A stretch of 64,000 nt of DNA. Source: JAHECQ01 sp047638695. GTDB lineage: Bacteria; Actinomycetota; Acidimicrobiia; Acidimicrobiales; SZUA-35. The stretch is taken from the NCBI GenBank assembly GCA_047638695.1, contig JBLINY010000007.1, positions 12,053 through 76,052 of the forward strand, written 5' to 3'. Shown in pieces: positions 17,313 to 26,859 of the stretch. The notes beneath the pieces are model-generated. The model ran no database searches, had not been told where the DNA came from, and saw only the letters and a list, made by a program, of their open reading frames with translations. Both the position numbers and the translations under genes were made by a program. Numbering within the stretch: the stretch's first letter is position 1; the number at the start of each line of letters is the position of its first letter.

Positions 17313-20171
17313 CGACGAACGGAGGAACCAATAAAAGAGTGACGACGAACGGAGGAACCAATAAAAGAGTGACGACGAACGGAGGAACCAATAAAAGAGT
17401 GACGACGAACGGAGGAACCAATAAAACAGCGACCGAGGAAGATACGTACGGCAACCGCGCCGGCCGAAGCAAAGGATCCATCCGCTGGTTGGCGGTGGTC
17501 CTGGCCAGCTGCCTGCTCGCAGCGGCCTGCACCGCGTCCACGTCGTCGACCTCGCCTGCCGGTCCAACGACGTCAGGTGGCTCGGCTGGCCAGAACGATC
17601 CGACACGTGCCACCGTCGAAGTGGCAACCGAGCGCGATGGCTTCGACGATCACACGCTGCTGGATATCGACACGGTCGAGACCTTCGAAGCCCTGGCCCG
17701 AAGCGAAGGCAGCCAATCGGTCGTCAAGTTGGTGATCCCTACGTTTCAGACCGCAAGCGACGTCCACTGGTTCGACACCAACTTCTACGAGTTGCATGAC
17801 GAGTGGTTCTGGTTCCGATTGATCAACGGTCAGCTGACGCCGGGAACCAACATGGACCCAGCTGAGGAACTTCAGTTCGGTTCGATTGGCGAGGTCTACC
17901 AGTGGGCCGAGCAGCAGGAGCGAGCCGATCTACCGCTCGACCTACGTTGGATCTCGAGTCGCACCTTCGGACGCGAACGGCTGTATTCACCACAGTTCTA
18001 TGCGCTCGCGCTCGACACCGAACCACGCTCATACGGAGTCGGATCGATCGTTCGACTCACCGAGCAAGACGCCACCCAACACTGGCTACTCGAGCTCGAG
18101 TACAGCGACGAGCCATCCCCAACTGAGATCGCCCAGTTCTTCGACCATCTGACCGCCACCCTGCCGGCCGAGATCGGCGATCAACTTCAATGGGTGGTTC
18201 GATCGCCGCCACAAGAGGCGACCGCACCTCGGATGGAGAGCGACGAGTCCCCGTACGCCGACCGCATTGTCCGCGACGACGAGCTGGTCGAACCCGGTGA
18301 GGTCACGGTGTACAACGAGGGCATCGCCGCCGGACGGTTGTTGTTAGTGGCCGAGGGACGAGCCGATCTCACCGATGCCCGCGAGGGCGACCTCGTCCTC
18401 ACCGAACAAGTACCAGATTGGTTGCCGCCAGCGAGCGCACTCGTCACATCCGATCCCCAGACCCCACTGGCCCACGTGAACCTGCTCGCCCGCAATCGTG
18501 GAATCCCAAACCTGTCCGTGGCCGGCCTGCTTGATGACCCTGCCGTGCTTCAGGCGGCTCGTGGTCGTGGTCACGCCGTGATCAGGGCGAGCGGCACCGG
18601 CGAAGTCGAGTTGGTTCTGATCACCGAGTCCGAGTTCATACTCTGGCAGGCTCGCCAGTCGAGTACCCCCATCTCGGTTCCCTCCGTTGATCCCGACTCG
18701 ATCCCGTTCTCCGTCGACCTCATCGTCGTCGCGGCATCAGACCCTGAGATCGATCAGTGGCGCGCGGTCATAGGCGGAAAATCCGCTGGCTACCTCGCCC
18801 TTTCTGGGAGCGGAAGACATCACCACGCCGCCTACTCCGCTTGCCCTCACGGTGGCGCCCTATCAGCAGCACATGGGGCAGCTCGAAGATGCTCTCGCGG
18901 CGATGCTGTCGGACCGCGATTTCGATCGCGATCAACGAACTCGCTTCCTACTTCTCGAGGGCCCGGAAGACTTCAGCGACGCCTATCCCAATCCGGACGA
19001 CGAGATCTTCGCCACCACCTTCGCCCAGGAACATCCCGTGGGTACCCCGCTCGGCGACATCGTCGGCGCTGGCGGTTTCCAACGACTGATCCGCGACACG
19101 TCGCTAGCCGTCGAGACATCGCGCCAACTCCGTCAAGTTGTCATCACCCACTTGGCCGACCAGGCATCAAGCCAAGGGTTGCGCTTCCGGTCGTCAAGCA
19201 CGGTAGAGGACATCGAGGGCTTCAACGGTGCAGGTCTCTACGACTCGAACACCGGGTTTCTCGACCCAGAACTGGCCGTTGATGAGGGCGACAGAAAGAA
19301 GAGCCTCGAGTGGGCGCTCCTCAAGACTTGGTCGTCATACTGGGGGTTCGAAGCGTTCGAGGAACGGCATCGAGAAAACGTTGACCACCGGAGTGGTGGT
19401 ATGGCGGTTCTGGTACATGCTCGCTTTGATGACGAGCTCGAGTTGAACAACGGCGTCGCAACCGTGACGCTGCACGCCGATGGCGGGGCCGACGTCGTGA
19501 TCAACGCGTTGGCCGGCGCCATCAGTGTCACCAATCCCGACGGGTCGGGCCTACTACCTGAGGAGATAGCCGTGAGCGTTGCCCCCGACGGGCGATCCGA
19601 GATCGTCGCGATAACCCGGTCACAGGACATCGGTGGCACCGAACAAGAAGCCGTGCTCGACCGCCAGGCAGTCGACGAGCTGGTCGCACAACTCCAGCGC
19701 GTCGCCGAGTGGTGGCGCCGCGACGCGAATCAATCGCTCTCTGAGGCCCAGCGAGTTCAGACCGTTGTGCTCGACTACGAGTTCCGCACCGTGGCCGCAG
19801 GCTGGCCTGAATGGGCTGATGGAAGTTCGCTCCCCCGGCGAATCGTGCTGAAACAAGTTCGCAGTCTTGATCCTGGGCTACGTGGCCTGCCGACCGAAGT
19901 ACTGGATCTTGCGGTCGGCCGTGACATTCTGGCTCGGGCCCGTTCGGTCACCGAGATCTCGTGTGATGATCTGGTACACCACGAGATACTGACCGATCCA
20001 CTCCTCGAGCCTGACCTTGGCTACAGCGACGAACCATTGATCGTCGGGAGAGCCCCTAGTATCCAAGGGGAAGCAGACGACTGTGAGCGTCGCGTCTTGT
20101 TCCTCGACGGAGCCGGATTCTTGGAGCGGCTGCTGGAGACGGGCACCCCACTGCTCGCGGTCGGACCGTGA
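17300..20171 (+). pseudogene. lipoprotein with PEP-synthase-like domains, frameshifted
   Basis: The N-terminus has a lipoprotein signal (RWLAVVLASCLLAAAC). After an unassigned region comes a PEP-utilising mobile His domain (PQTPLAHVNLLARNRGIPN). A pyruvate-phosphate-dikinase/PEP-synthase ATP-grasp-like domain follows (IGGKSAGYLAL, later RSSSTVEDIEGFNGAGLYDS). At about 18797-18804 (GCCCTTTCTGGG) one extra base changes the frame. The second part continues, as APYQQHMGQLEDA, to 20171. Removing one T restores about 957 codons with GKSAGYLALLGAED across the junction. The extracytoplasmic location is unusual for this fold. The start could be ATG 17300 or any GTG of the repeat. It may be a true pseudogene, a homopolymer error or a slippage site. 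Confidence 0.75.
17309..17428 (+). repeat. four tandem 30-bp repeats, each with a Shine-Dalgarno-like GGAGG and a GTG codon
   Basis: The unit starts GTGACGACGAACGGAGGAAC and continues CAATAAAAGA. It repeats at 17309, 17339, 17369 and 17399. Because 30 is divisible by three, all four GTG codons are in frame with the following lipoprotein gene, and each one after the first is preceded by GGAGG 13 nt upstream. The first unit overlaps the hrpB stop codon. Confidence 0.9.
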
Positions 20172-20221
20172 CCGACTGAGGTATCCCCCGCTTCGGCTTG
20201 GCGGCGATAGAGACTATTCGG

Positions 20222-20527
20222 ATGGCGAACGGTGGAGAAATCACGCAGGACCAGAAGCCGGGCATGGAGCAGGCGATCGACCTCGTCTCGGCGGATGGTG
20301 ACGCAGCCGCGATGACCGACGGACCCTGCCTTGTGACCTATGTCGACAACACTGGCCTTGAACGAGTTCACCCCACAACCGAACTGGGCGAAGCCGTTCG
20401 CCTCGCCGAGTCGCTCTACAACGACTACAGCATCACCGGGGCCCAGGTATTCCTACTTCACGAAATCGAGATCAACTTACGCCAGGTTGAACGCATCGTT
20501 CTCGAATCCTCGGCCGAGGTCGCCTGA
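20222..20527 (+). CDS. small hypothetical protein
   Basis: About 101 residues from the ATG at 20222; a TTG at 20198 would add eight. It is acidic and probably soluble (QKPGMEQAIDLV, YVDNTGLERVHPTTELGEAVRLAESLYNDY, FLLHEIEINLRQVERI). It has no signal peptide and I recognise no motif. It follows the PEP-synthase-like gene by about 50 bp on the same strand and may be cotranscribed with it. Confidence 0.5.
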   Translation: MANGGEITQDQKPGMEQAIDLVSADGDAAAMTDGPCLVTYVDNTGLERVHPTTELGEAVRLAESLYNDYSITGAQVFLLHEIEINLRQVERIVLESSAEVA

Positions 20528-20549
20528 CACCCGTTAGGCCACGACCAAA

Positions 20550-20595
20550 GAGGAAAACCGTCACCACGTGACGAGGAAAACCGTCACGAAGTGAC
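20550..20595. repeat. two copies of a 23-bp repeat with internal hairpins
   Basis: GAGGAAAACCGTCACNNNGTGAC occurs twice in tandem, with CAC-to-GAA changes in the loop. Each copy has a GTCAC/GTGAC stem. The pair lies at the convergent ends of the 20222 gene and dapE and covers the dapE stop codon, so it may act as a weak bidirectional terminator. Confidence 0.75.
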
Positions 20596-21642
20596 GAGCG
20601 AGTACAGAGCGGCGTAGGTCCGCTCGATCGACTCGCGGTTGAGATGCTCGGCTTGGGTGTGAGCAACAACTGCGTCACCCGAACCGAAGTTGGTGGCCGG
20701 CACGCCGAAGGCAGCAAATCGGGCGACGTCGGTCCAACCAAGCTTTGCGGTGACTGTCAGGTTGTTGTCGTCGATCAGTGACCGCAGCAACGGATGTGTT
20801 AGCGACGGCGCACAGGCATCTGATTGATCGACAACCTCGATCGAGTCACCCACGTCGAGGTGTTCAGCCAAGAGATCACGAATGAACTGCTCGGCTTCGG
20901 CCGCCGAACGGTCGGGGGCGTACCGGTGATGGATACGGACCATCGCAGAATCGGGAACGACGTTGCCGGCAACTCCGCCTGCCACGTGCACGGCCTGGAC
21001 CGACTCCCGAAATATACAGCCGTCGATCGTTGGAGTCCGGGCCTCGTAGGCCGCCAGGGTGGTGAGAATGGGAGCGAGGCGGTGCACCGCGTTGCGGCCC
21101 ATCCAAGGTCGGGCGGTATGAGCCCGCTCACCAGCCAGGGTGACTTCCAACCGCATCGCCCCCTGGCATCCGGCTTCGATGGCACCGTCGGTTGGTTCTC
21201 CAAGGATGGCACAATCTCCTTCGAGGAGATCGGGGCGATGCTCGTGTATCTCCTTTAGCCCGTTGTGTTCCTGGCCCACTTCCTCTCGGGCGTAAAAGAC
21301 ATAGGTGAGGTCGACGGCGGGGCGGGAAACCGATCGGGCGAGTTCGAGGAAACAAGCCAAACCGCCTTTCATGTCGGCCGAGCCGACTCCCCACAACGTG
21401 TCACCCTCGATCCGGGCCGTCCCGTTGGCATTGACCGGCACGGTGTCGGTGTGGCCCACCAAAAGGAGTCGTTGCGCGTGTCCGAGATTGGTACGGGCGA
21501 TCAGGTTGTCACCGATGCGGGTCAGGTCGAGATGGGCCAGCGGCGTCAGTTCGGCTTCGATCCAGTCAACGAAGTCGCTTTCCTCGAACGACACCGACGT
21601 CCGATTCACCAGGTCAGCCGTAGCCGCCAACAGATCACGCAT
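20584..21642 (-). CDS. dapE: succinyl-diaminopimelate desuccinylase
   Basis: M20 metallopeptidase-family enzyme of about 352 residues that removes succinate from N-succinyl-LL-diaminopimelate. Metal-site motifs are LLVGHTDTVPVN (first His and Asp) and GVGSADMKGG (bridging Asp). YAREEVGQEHNG follows, with the catalytic and metal Glu pair, and the terminal His lies in SGDAVVAHTQAEHL. The dimerisation lid domain is in the middle. The start is at the ATG of MRDLLAATADLV; a TTG 15 bp upstream is also possible. It works after DapD and DapC, both encoded in this window. Confidence 0.92.
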   Translation of the reverse strand: MRDLLAATADLVNRTSVSFEESDFVDWIEAELTPLAHLDLTRIGDNLIARTNLGHAQRLLLVGHTDTVPVNANGTARIEGDTLWGVGSADMKGGLACFLELARSVSRPAVDLTYVFYAREEVGQEHNGLKEIHEHRPDLLEGDCAILGEPTDGAIEAGCQGAMRLEVTLAGERAHTARPWMGRNAVHRLAPILTTLAAYEARTPTIDGCIFRESVQAVHVAGGVAGNVVPDSAMVRIHHRYAPDRSAAEAEQFIRDLLAEHLDVGDSIEVVDQSDACAPSLTHPLLRSLIDDNNLTVTAKLGWTDVARFAAFGVPATNFGSGDAVVAHTQAEHLNRESIERTYAALYSLVTS

Positions 21643-21687
21643 AGCACGAGGATACAACCGGCGTTCCGCGCTCTAGTTTGGTTGACC

Positions 21688-23478
21688 GTGCGACTAAAGA
21701 TGCTGCTGACGCTCGCCCTCGTCCTTTCTGTTCTGGCTGGCCCGCTAACCAGCCCAGCTCCGACAGCTGCCGGCGAAGTTCTGGAGGGCCGATTCCCAAC
21801 CGAAGAGGTCTTTGTCGATCAGGCGTTCCGCGACTTCCTCTCGAGGCCGCCCGATACCAGCGGCCTGGCCTTCTGGAGCGAACGGCTTCGCGACGGCACA
21901 ACACCAGATGAGCTGATCGAGCATCTGCTGCACTCTCCCGAATTCGAGGGAACGACGGCGCCGGTTGTACGTCTCTACCGGTCGATCTTCGATCGCCAGC
22001 CCGATCTCGAGGGCCTTCGGTTCTGGGTGGGCGAACGGCGCAAGGGCGACTCGCTGATCCGCCTGGCCGATCGGATGCTGGGCGTTGCCGAATTCCGCGC
22101 TCTCGCCGAGGCGTCTACCACCGACGAGATTGTGGCCGCCGTGTATGGGCGGTCACTCGGCCGCACACCCGATGCCGCGGGACTGGCCTTCTGGATCGAC
22201 GAGATCCAGTCGGGTCGCCGCTCGTTGGGCCATTTCGTCGCCTCTGTCTCCGAAGCACCCGAACATCAGGCACTCCGAGAACCAGAAGTGGCAACAACGC
22301 TGATCTTCCTGGGTCTGCTTCAGCGGGTGCCCGACGCTGCCGGTTTGGCCTTCTGGACCGAACAGCTTGCGAGCGGCACAAAGCAAAGCAGCGTTGTGGC
22401 CTCCGTGATGCAAGCTCCCGAATATCTGGCCCGATTCCCAGCTGCGCCCGTCTTCGCCGACGAGCTCATTGCTAATGACCAGGTCAGCTTTCCGTGGGAT
22501 GTCGAGATACTGCGTGGCGGCGAACTTCTCGTGCCCGAACGAAGCGGCCGATTGCTCATCATCGATCTCGACGGCGCAGTGCAGGAGCTGGCGGCCGACC
22601 TATCCGGTCTCTTTATTCAAGGCGAGACCGGACTATTGGGTCTTGCACTCGATCCTGACTTCGGCTCGAACCGCCGGTTCTACACCTGTCAGGGCAATGC
22701 CAGCCCTGCCGATGTTCGGGTTGTGGCCTGGACCCTCGATGAGGCTCTGACCACGGCCACATCGGCCGGAGCGCTGGTGACGGGAATGCCTATAACCACC
22801 GGGATCCATGGCGGATGCCAGTTGGAGTTCGGCGCTGACGGTTTCCTCTACATCGGCACCGGCGACGCAACGGTCGGCTCGACGCCGCAAGATCTGACCT
22901 CGCTGGGCGGCAAGACACTCAGGGTCGTGGCAGCGAACGGCTCGCCAGCGCCGGGCAACCCCTTCGAGCAAGACGCCAACCCGGCAACTCGGCTCATTTT
23001 CACGCTCGGCCACCGCAACATCCAAGGACTCTCGGCCAGGCCCGGCACCACGGAAATGTGGTCGGTCGAACACGGTCCCGACCGAGACGACGAAGTCAAC
23101 CGGCTGCGCCCAGGTGGCAACGGCGGCTGGAATCCGGTGCCCGGTTACAACCAGTCGGTCAGCATGACCGATCTGACCGTGCCCGATGCGATGCCGGCCG
23201 TCTGGTCGACCGGCAGCCCGACCCTTGCTCTGTCGGGCGCTGAGTTCCTCGACCACCCCTCGTGGGGATCGTTGAATGGTGGCCTGGCCATAACAGCGTT
23301 GAAAGACCGCTCGGTTCGTGTGTTGTTCTTCAGCGACGAAGGCACCTACCTCGGACAAAAGGTGCTGATCGAGGGGACTTCACTCCGCTTCCGCGGGATC
23401 CATCAAGCCCCGGATGGCTCGGTCTACCTGACGACCAGCAATGGAACCGACAGCATCATGAAACTCACGCCAGGCTAA
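21688..23478 (+). CDS. secreted DUF4214-repeat protein fused to a PQQ-type sugar dehydrogenase domain
   Basis: Exported protein of about 596 residues. A signal peptide (VRLKMLLTLALVLSVLAG) precedes about four DUF4214 repeats (residues about 45-255), each with a core like GRTPDAAGLAFWIDEI. The rest is a six-bladed propeller of the soluble glucose/aldose-sugar dehydrogenase family (FPWDVEILRGGELLVPER, GETGLLGLALDPDF, WSVEHGPDRDDEVNRL, GSVYLTTSNGTDSI). GTG 21688 or ATG 21700 can start it. The end overlaps the convergent dapC end by 14 bp. DUF4214 is usually found in large surface proteins, so the enzyme may be held at the cell surface. The cofactor is inferred from the family only. Confidence 0.85.
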   Translation: MRLKMLLTLALVLSVLAGPLTSPAPTAAGEVLEGRFPTEEVFVDQAFRDFLSRPPDTSGLAFWSERLRDGTTPDELIEHLLHSPEFEGTTAPVVRLYRSIFDRQPDLEGLRFWVGERRKGDSLIRLADRMLGVAEFRALAEASTTDEIVAAVYGRSLGRTPDAAGLAFWIDEIQSGRRSLGHFVASVSEAPEHQALREPEVATTLIFLGLLQRVPDAAGLAFWTEQLASGTKQSSVVASVMQAPEYLARFPAAPVFADELIANDQVSFPWDVEILRGGELLVPERSGRLLIIDLDGAVQELAADLSGLFIQGETGLLGLALDPDFGSNRRFYTCQGNASPADVRVVAWTLDEALTTATSAGALVTGMPITTGIHGGCQLEFGADGFLYIGTGDATVGSTPQDLTSLGGKTLRVVAANGSPAPGNPFEQDANPATRLIFTLGHRNIQGLSARPGTTEMWSVEHGPDRDDEVNRLRPGGNGGWNPVPGYNQSVSMTDLTVPDAMPAVWSTGSPTLALSGAEFLDHPSWGSLNGGLAITALKDRSVRVLFFSDEGTYLGQKVLIEGTSLRFRGIHQAPDGSVYLTTSNGTDSIMKLTPG

Positions 23479-24598
23479 TTCCGAGTCGCTCGGCAGCCAG
23501 CGCCAGCCGGTCGTCGGGCTGCACCACGGCGATTCGTACGTGACCTCTACCCTGCTCGCCATAGAACTCACCGGGACTCACCACGACGCCCGCTTCTCGG
23601 GCCAAACGATTGGTGAAGGCCCAGGCATCGCCGTCAGGCGCGGCCACCCATAGATAGAAGCCGCCACCGGGCAAGGCCGCCTCGACACCCAGAGCGGCCA
23701 CCATTCGCTGCACAAGCTCGAGACGCTGGCGGTAGCGCTGCCGCTGTTCCTCAACGTGCTGCTGGTCGCCGAAAGCAGCCACGGCTGCGGCCTGTACGGG
23801 CCCCGGCACCATGAAACCTGCGTGCTTGCGAAGCTCCCCCAAATAGTGGATCAGCTCGGCGTCGCCGGCGTAAAAGCCGGCACGGGCACCCGCAAGGTTC
23901 GATCGCTTCGACAGCGAGTGAACGGCAACAAGCCCGTCAACGCCGTGTTCAAGGATTGATCTTGGCGGACCGTCCCAGGTGAACTCGATGTAACACTCGT
24001 CGGAGAAGACCGGCACACCGTTGGCCTGTCCCCAGGCGGCGGCCGCCTCGAGGTCGTCAAGACCACCAGCCGGGTTACCGGGAGTGTTTACCCACAGGCA
24101 CAACGCTCGTGACGCGTCGGCTGGGTCGATGGCGCCGAGATCGAGCCTCCAGTTCTCATCCACTGGGACAGGCACCGCCCGGCACCCGCCGAGCGTTGCA
24201 CCCATCGCGTAACTCGGATAGCTGATCGAGGGAAACAGCACCGTGTCCAGTTCGGGCGTGCGGAGGCGAAGCCAATGCGGCAAGCCGGCGACGAACTCCT
24301 TGGAGCCAATCGTGGCCCTGATCTGTGTTTCGTCGAGTTCGGTGCCGACCAGATGGTTGAACCACGTTGCCGCGGCTTGGCGAAAACCTGGAGTGCCGAT
24401 CGATGGCGGATACCCCCGCTCGGCATCGGAGGCGCCGAAAGCCTCGACGACCGCCGCTGGCGGTGGGTCGAACGGCGTCCCGATCGATAGATCGACCGCT
24501 CCGCCTTCGAAGGCCTCGGCTATGGCGATCACTTCATTCAGCCGATCGTAGGGATACGGCGGGGGCACGAAGCCTGCTGAGTTGCTGTTTTCCGTCAT
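23465..24598 (-). CDS. dapC: succinyldiaminopimelate transaminase
   Basis: Class I/II PLP-dependent aminotransferase of 377 residues, most like actinobacterial DapC. DapC converts N-succinyl-2-amino-6-ketopimelate to succinyl-diaminopimelate using glutamate. Key features are VDLSIGTPFDPPP, GYPPSIGTPGFRQAA, NTPGNPAGG, FSDECYIEFTW with the PLP-contacting Asp/Tyr, and SLSKRSNLAGARAG with the Schiff-base Lys. The neighbouring dapF and the dapD/dapE genes support this assignment over other aminotransferases. Confidence 0.9.
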   Translation of the reverse strand: MTENSNSAGFVPPPYPYDRLNEVIAIAEAFEGGAVDLSIGTPFDPPPAAVVEAFGASDAERGYPPSIGTPGFRQAAATWFNHLVGTELDETQIRATIGSKEFVAGLPHWLRLRTPELDTVLFPSISYPSYAMGATLGGCRAVPVPVDENWRLDLGAIDPADASRALCLWVNTPGNPAGGLDDLEAAAAWGQANGVPVFSDECYIEFTWDGPPRSILEHGVDGLVAVHSLSKRSNLAGARAGFYAGDAELIHYLGELRKHAGFMVPGPVQAAAVAAFGDQQHVEEQRQRYRQRLELVQRMVAALGVEAALPGGGFYLWVAAPDGDAWAFTNRLAREAGVVVSPGEFYGEQGRGHVRIAVVQPDDRLALAAERLGISLA

Positions 24599-24625
24599 AC
24601 GTTTCTGTTTCTGCTCTGTTTCTCG

Positions 24626-26041
24626 TCAGGCCGCCGTGTCAGTGATGATCGACACGACAAATTCGGCAAGCCGGCTGGCCGATGCCACCTCGAGGCGTGC
24701 GTGTACTCGCATTCCATCGTCTTCGGTCACCTCGACGAGCACCTCGCCTTCACGATGGATGGCGGCGAGCATGTCGCCACGGGCCCAGGGCACGAACAGC
24801 TCATAGATCGTCGACAGAGCCCGCAGACTCTTGCCGATGGCGACGAAGAGGTCATCAATTCCCTCGCCTGTGGCGGCCGAAATACCGACCGAGCCAGGAT
24901 TGTGTTCGACCAAGCGTTTGGCCTCGGGCGAAAGATCCATCTTGTTGAACACCAGCAGCTCGGGCACCTCATTGGCACCCACGCTGTTGAGCACCTCCCT
25001 TACCGCAATGATGTGTCCCTCAGGGTCGGGGCCGGCGCCGTCGACAACGTGGATCAGAAGATCAACTTCCGTTGCGACCTCGAGCGTCGACTGAAAGGCC
25101 TCCACCAGTTGATGAGGCAGCTTCTTCACGAAGCCAACCGTGTCGGTGAGCAGAATCTGCTCGCCGCCGGGCAGCTTGGTCTTGCGGGTCGTGGGATCGA
25201 CCGTTGCGAACAGGCGGTCTTCCGCCTTGACGTCGGACCCTGCCAGACGATTGAGCAGCGACGACTTGCCAGCGTTGGTGTAACCCACGATCGAGACGGT
25301 CTGATAGGGAGAACGGCGGCGAGCCTTCCGTTGGTTCTTCCGTCGGCTGGCGATGCCGGCCAGATCGCGCTCGAGCTTGTGCATCCGGCGTACCAGGCGA
25401 CGACGGTCGACCTCGAGCTGGGTCTCGCCCGGCCCCCGCGTACCGATACCACCACCCTGCTGACTGAAGTTCTTCTTACCTCGGAGGCGGGGTAAACGGT
25501 AGCGGAGTTGGGCCAGCTCGACCTGAGTTTTGCCCTCCACCGACGTGGCATGCTGAGCGAAGATGTCGAGAATCACCGCCGTGCGATCAAGCGCCGTGCG
25601 CTCGAGGATTCGTTCGAGGTTGAACTGCTGCGCCGGCGAGAGCTCCTCGTCGAACACCACAGTGTCGGCGTCCAGCGATAGGGCGCTCGCATGAATCTCG
25701 TCGACCTTTCCCTTGCCCACATAGGTGGCTGGATCAGGTCGATCACGACGTTGCACGATGCGGTCGAGCGCATCGGCCCCTGCAGTGTCAACCAGCAGCT
25801 CGAGCTCATCGAGTGATGCCTGGGTTTCGGCGTCGGACTGCCCATCACGGGTGACCCCAACAAGGACAATGCGCTCCCGGAAGCTTCGATCGAGAAAGCC
25901 GGTGCCCAACTCGCCACCGAAATCGCCAAAGGCTCCGCGGTGAGATGCTTCCTCGACATCATCAACGGCACCGCCAACGACCTCATCAGCACCGCCATCA
26001 ACGGCATCGTCGTCGGGACCAAGATCGAGTCGATCAGCCAT
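24626..26041 (-). CDS. hflX: ribosome-associated GTPase HflX
   Basis: HflX GTPase of 471 residues that binds 50S subunits and stalled ribosomes. The N-terminal HflX domain includes DTVVFDEELSPAQQFNLE and GGGIGTRGPGETQLEVDRR. G1 is GYTNAGKSSLLN, G3 is LTDTVGFVKKLP and G4 is VFNKMD. The first 40 or so residues are acidic and low in complexity. It overlaps the dapF stop/start region by 8 bp, forming the conserved miaA-dapF-hflX block. Confidence 0.95.
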   Translation of the reverse strand: MADRLDLGPDDDAVDGGADEVVGGAVDDVEEASHRGAFGDFGGELGTGFLDRSFRERIVLVGVTRDGQSDAETQASLDELELLVDTAGADALDRIVQRRDRPDPATYVGKGKVDEIHASALSLDADTVVFDEELSPAQQFNLERILERTALDRTAVILDIFAQHATSVEGKTQVELAQLRYRLPRLRGKKNFSQQGGGIGTRGPGETQLEVDRRRLVRRMHKLERDLAGIASRRKNQRKARRRSPYQTVSIVGYTNAGKSSLLNRLAGSDVKAEDRLFATVDPTTRKTKLPGGEQILLTDTVGFVKKLPHQLVEAFQSTLEVATEVDLLIHVVDGAGPDPEGHIIAVREVLNSVGANEVPELLVFNKMDLSPEAKRLVEHNPGSVGISAATGEGIDDLFVAIGKSLRALSTIYELFVPWARGDMLAAIHREGEVLVEVTEDDGMRVHARLEVASASRLAEFVVSIITDTAA

Positions 26042-26852
26042 CCACTACCACCTGGGCGATATAGGCAGCGGGCCCCGACAGGAGCACGTTGTCGTCGACG
26101 ACCTCTACCTCGGCGGCTCCACCGGGCATGTGGACGCTAACCGGTCCTTCGACAAGGCCCCAGCGAGTGGCAGCAACGCCAGCTGCGCATGCACCCGACC
26201 CGCATGCCTCGGTCACACCAGCCCCCCGCTCCCAAACACGCAGCTCAATCGTTCCGTCTGCTTCGACCGAAACCAGGTGCACGTTCAGGCCTGCCGGATA
26301 GTCGGCCTCCACCGTTGCCCCAACGTGGGCGATGTCGTATTTATCGGGGTCGTCCACCAGAGCAACCAGATGTGGGTTTCCCATGTCCACCCCAACCTGA
26401 CGGTGGACAACGACCTGCAACCCATCCCACGCTGTCGAGTCGGGCGGCCCCGGCTTCGCCACCCCCATGTCGACTCGCACATCGGCAAGCGGGCCCTTGA
26501 TTGCAAGGAGTTCAACGTGACGGCGTCCAGCATCGGTATCTATGTCGAGCGCCGATGGCGCCTCGAGGCCAAGGTGAGCGGCCAGAGCCTGGGCTGCGCA
26601 ACGCAAACCGTTGCCAGAGACCTCTGCCTTGCTGCCATCGGCGTTGAACAGCGTCATGACGAAAGGGCTCTCGCTCGGTTGCGATCGCAGCTCGATGAGC
26701 CCGTCTGCACCAACTCCCCGACGACGATCGCACCACGAGCGGGCGTCGGCCGGTGCGAGAGGGCGCGGCGGGTCGACGGCGATGAGGAAGTCGTTCCCCA
26801 AACCTTCGTGTTTGCTCAAAGTGATAGTCAGTCCAGCGGTCACTGGGGCCAT
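26034..26852 (-). CDS. dapF: diaminopimelate epimerase
   Basis: DapF, 272 residues, interconverts LL- and meso-diaminopimelate for lysine and peptidoglycan. The two catalytic Cys lie in SGNGLRCAAQ and TEACGSGACA. The N-terminus has SKHEGLGNDFLIAV. Length is normal. It lies between miaA (7 bp upstream) and hflX (overlapping), the usual actinobacterial order. Confidence 0.96.
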   Translation of the reverse strand: MAPVTAGLTITLSKHEGLGNDFLIAVDPPRPLAPADARSWCDRRRGVGADGLIELRSQPSESPFVMTLFNADGSKAEVSGNGLRCAAQALAAHLGLEAPSALDIDTDAGRRHVELLAIKGPLADVRVDMGVAKPGPPDSTAWDGLQVVVHRQVGVDMGNPHLVALVDDPDKYDIAHVGATVEADYPAGLNVHLVSVEADGTIELRVWERGAGVTEACGSGACAAGVAATRWGLVEGPVSVHMPGGAAEVEVVDDNVLLSGPAAYIAQVVVDG

Positions 26853-26859
26853 TGTCGCA

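Noticed and set aside
17309..17428. CRISPR array
   Set aside because: The 30-bp repeats follow each other without spacers, and no cas gene is present. The same applies to 10205-10296 and 29255-29336.
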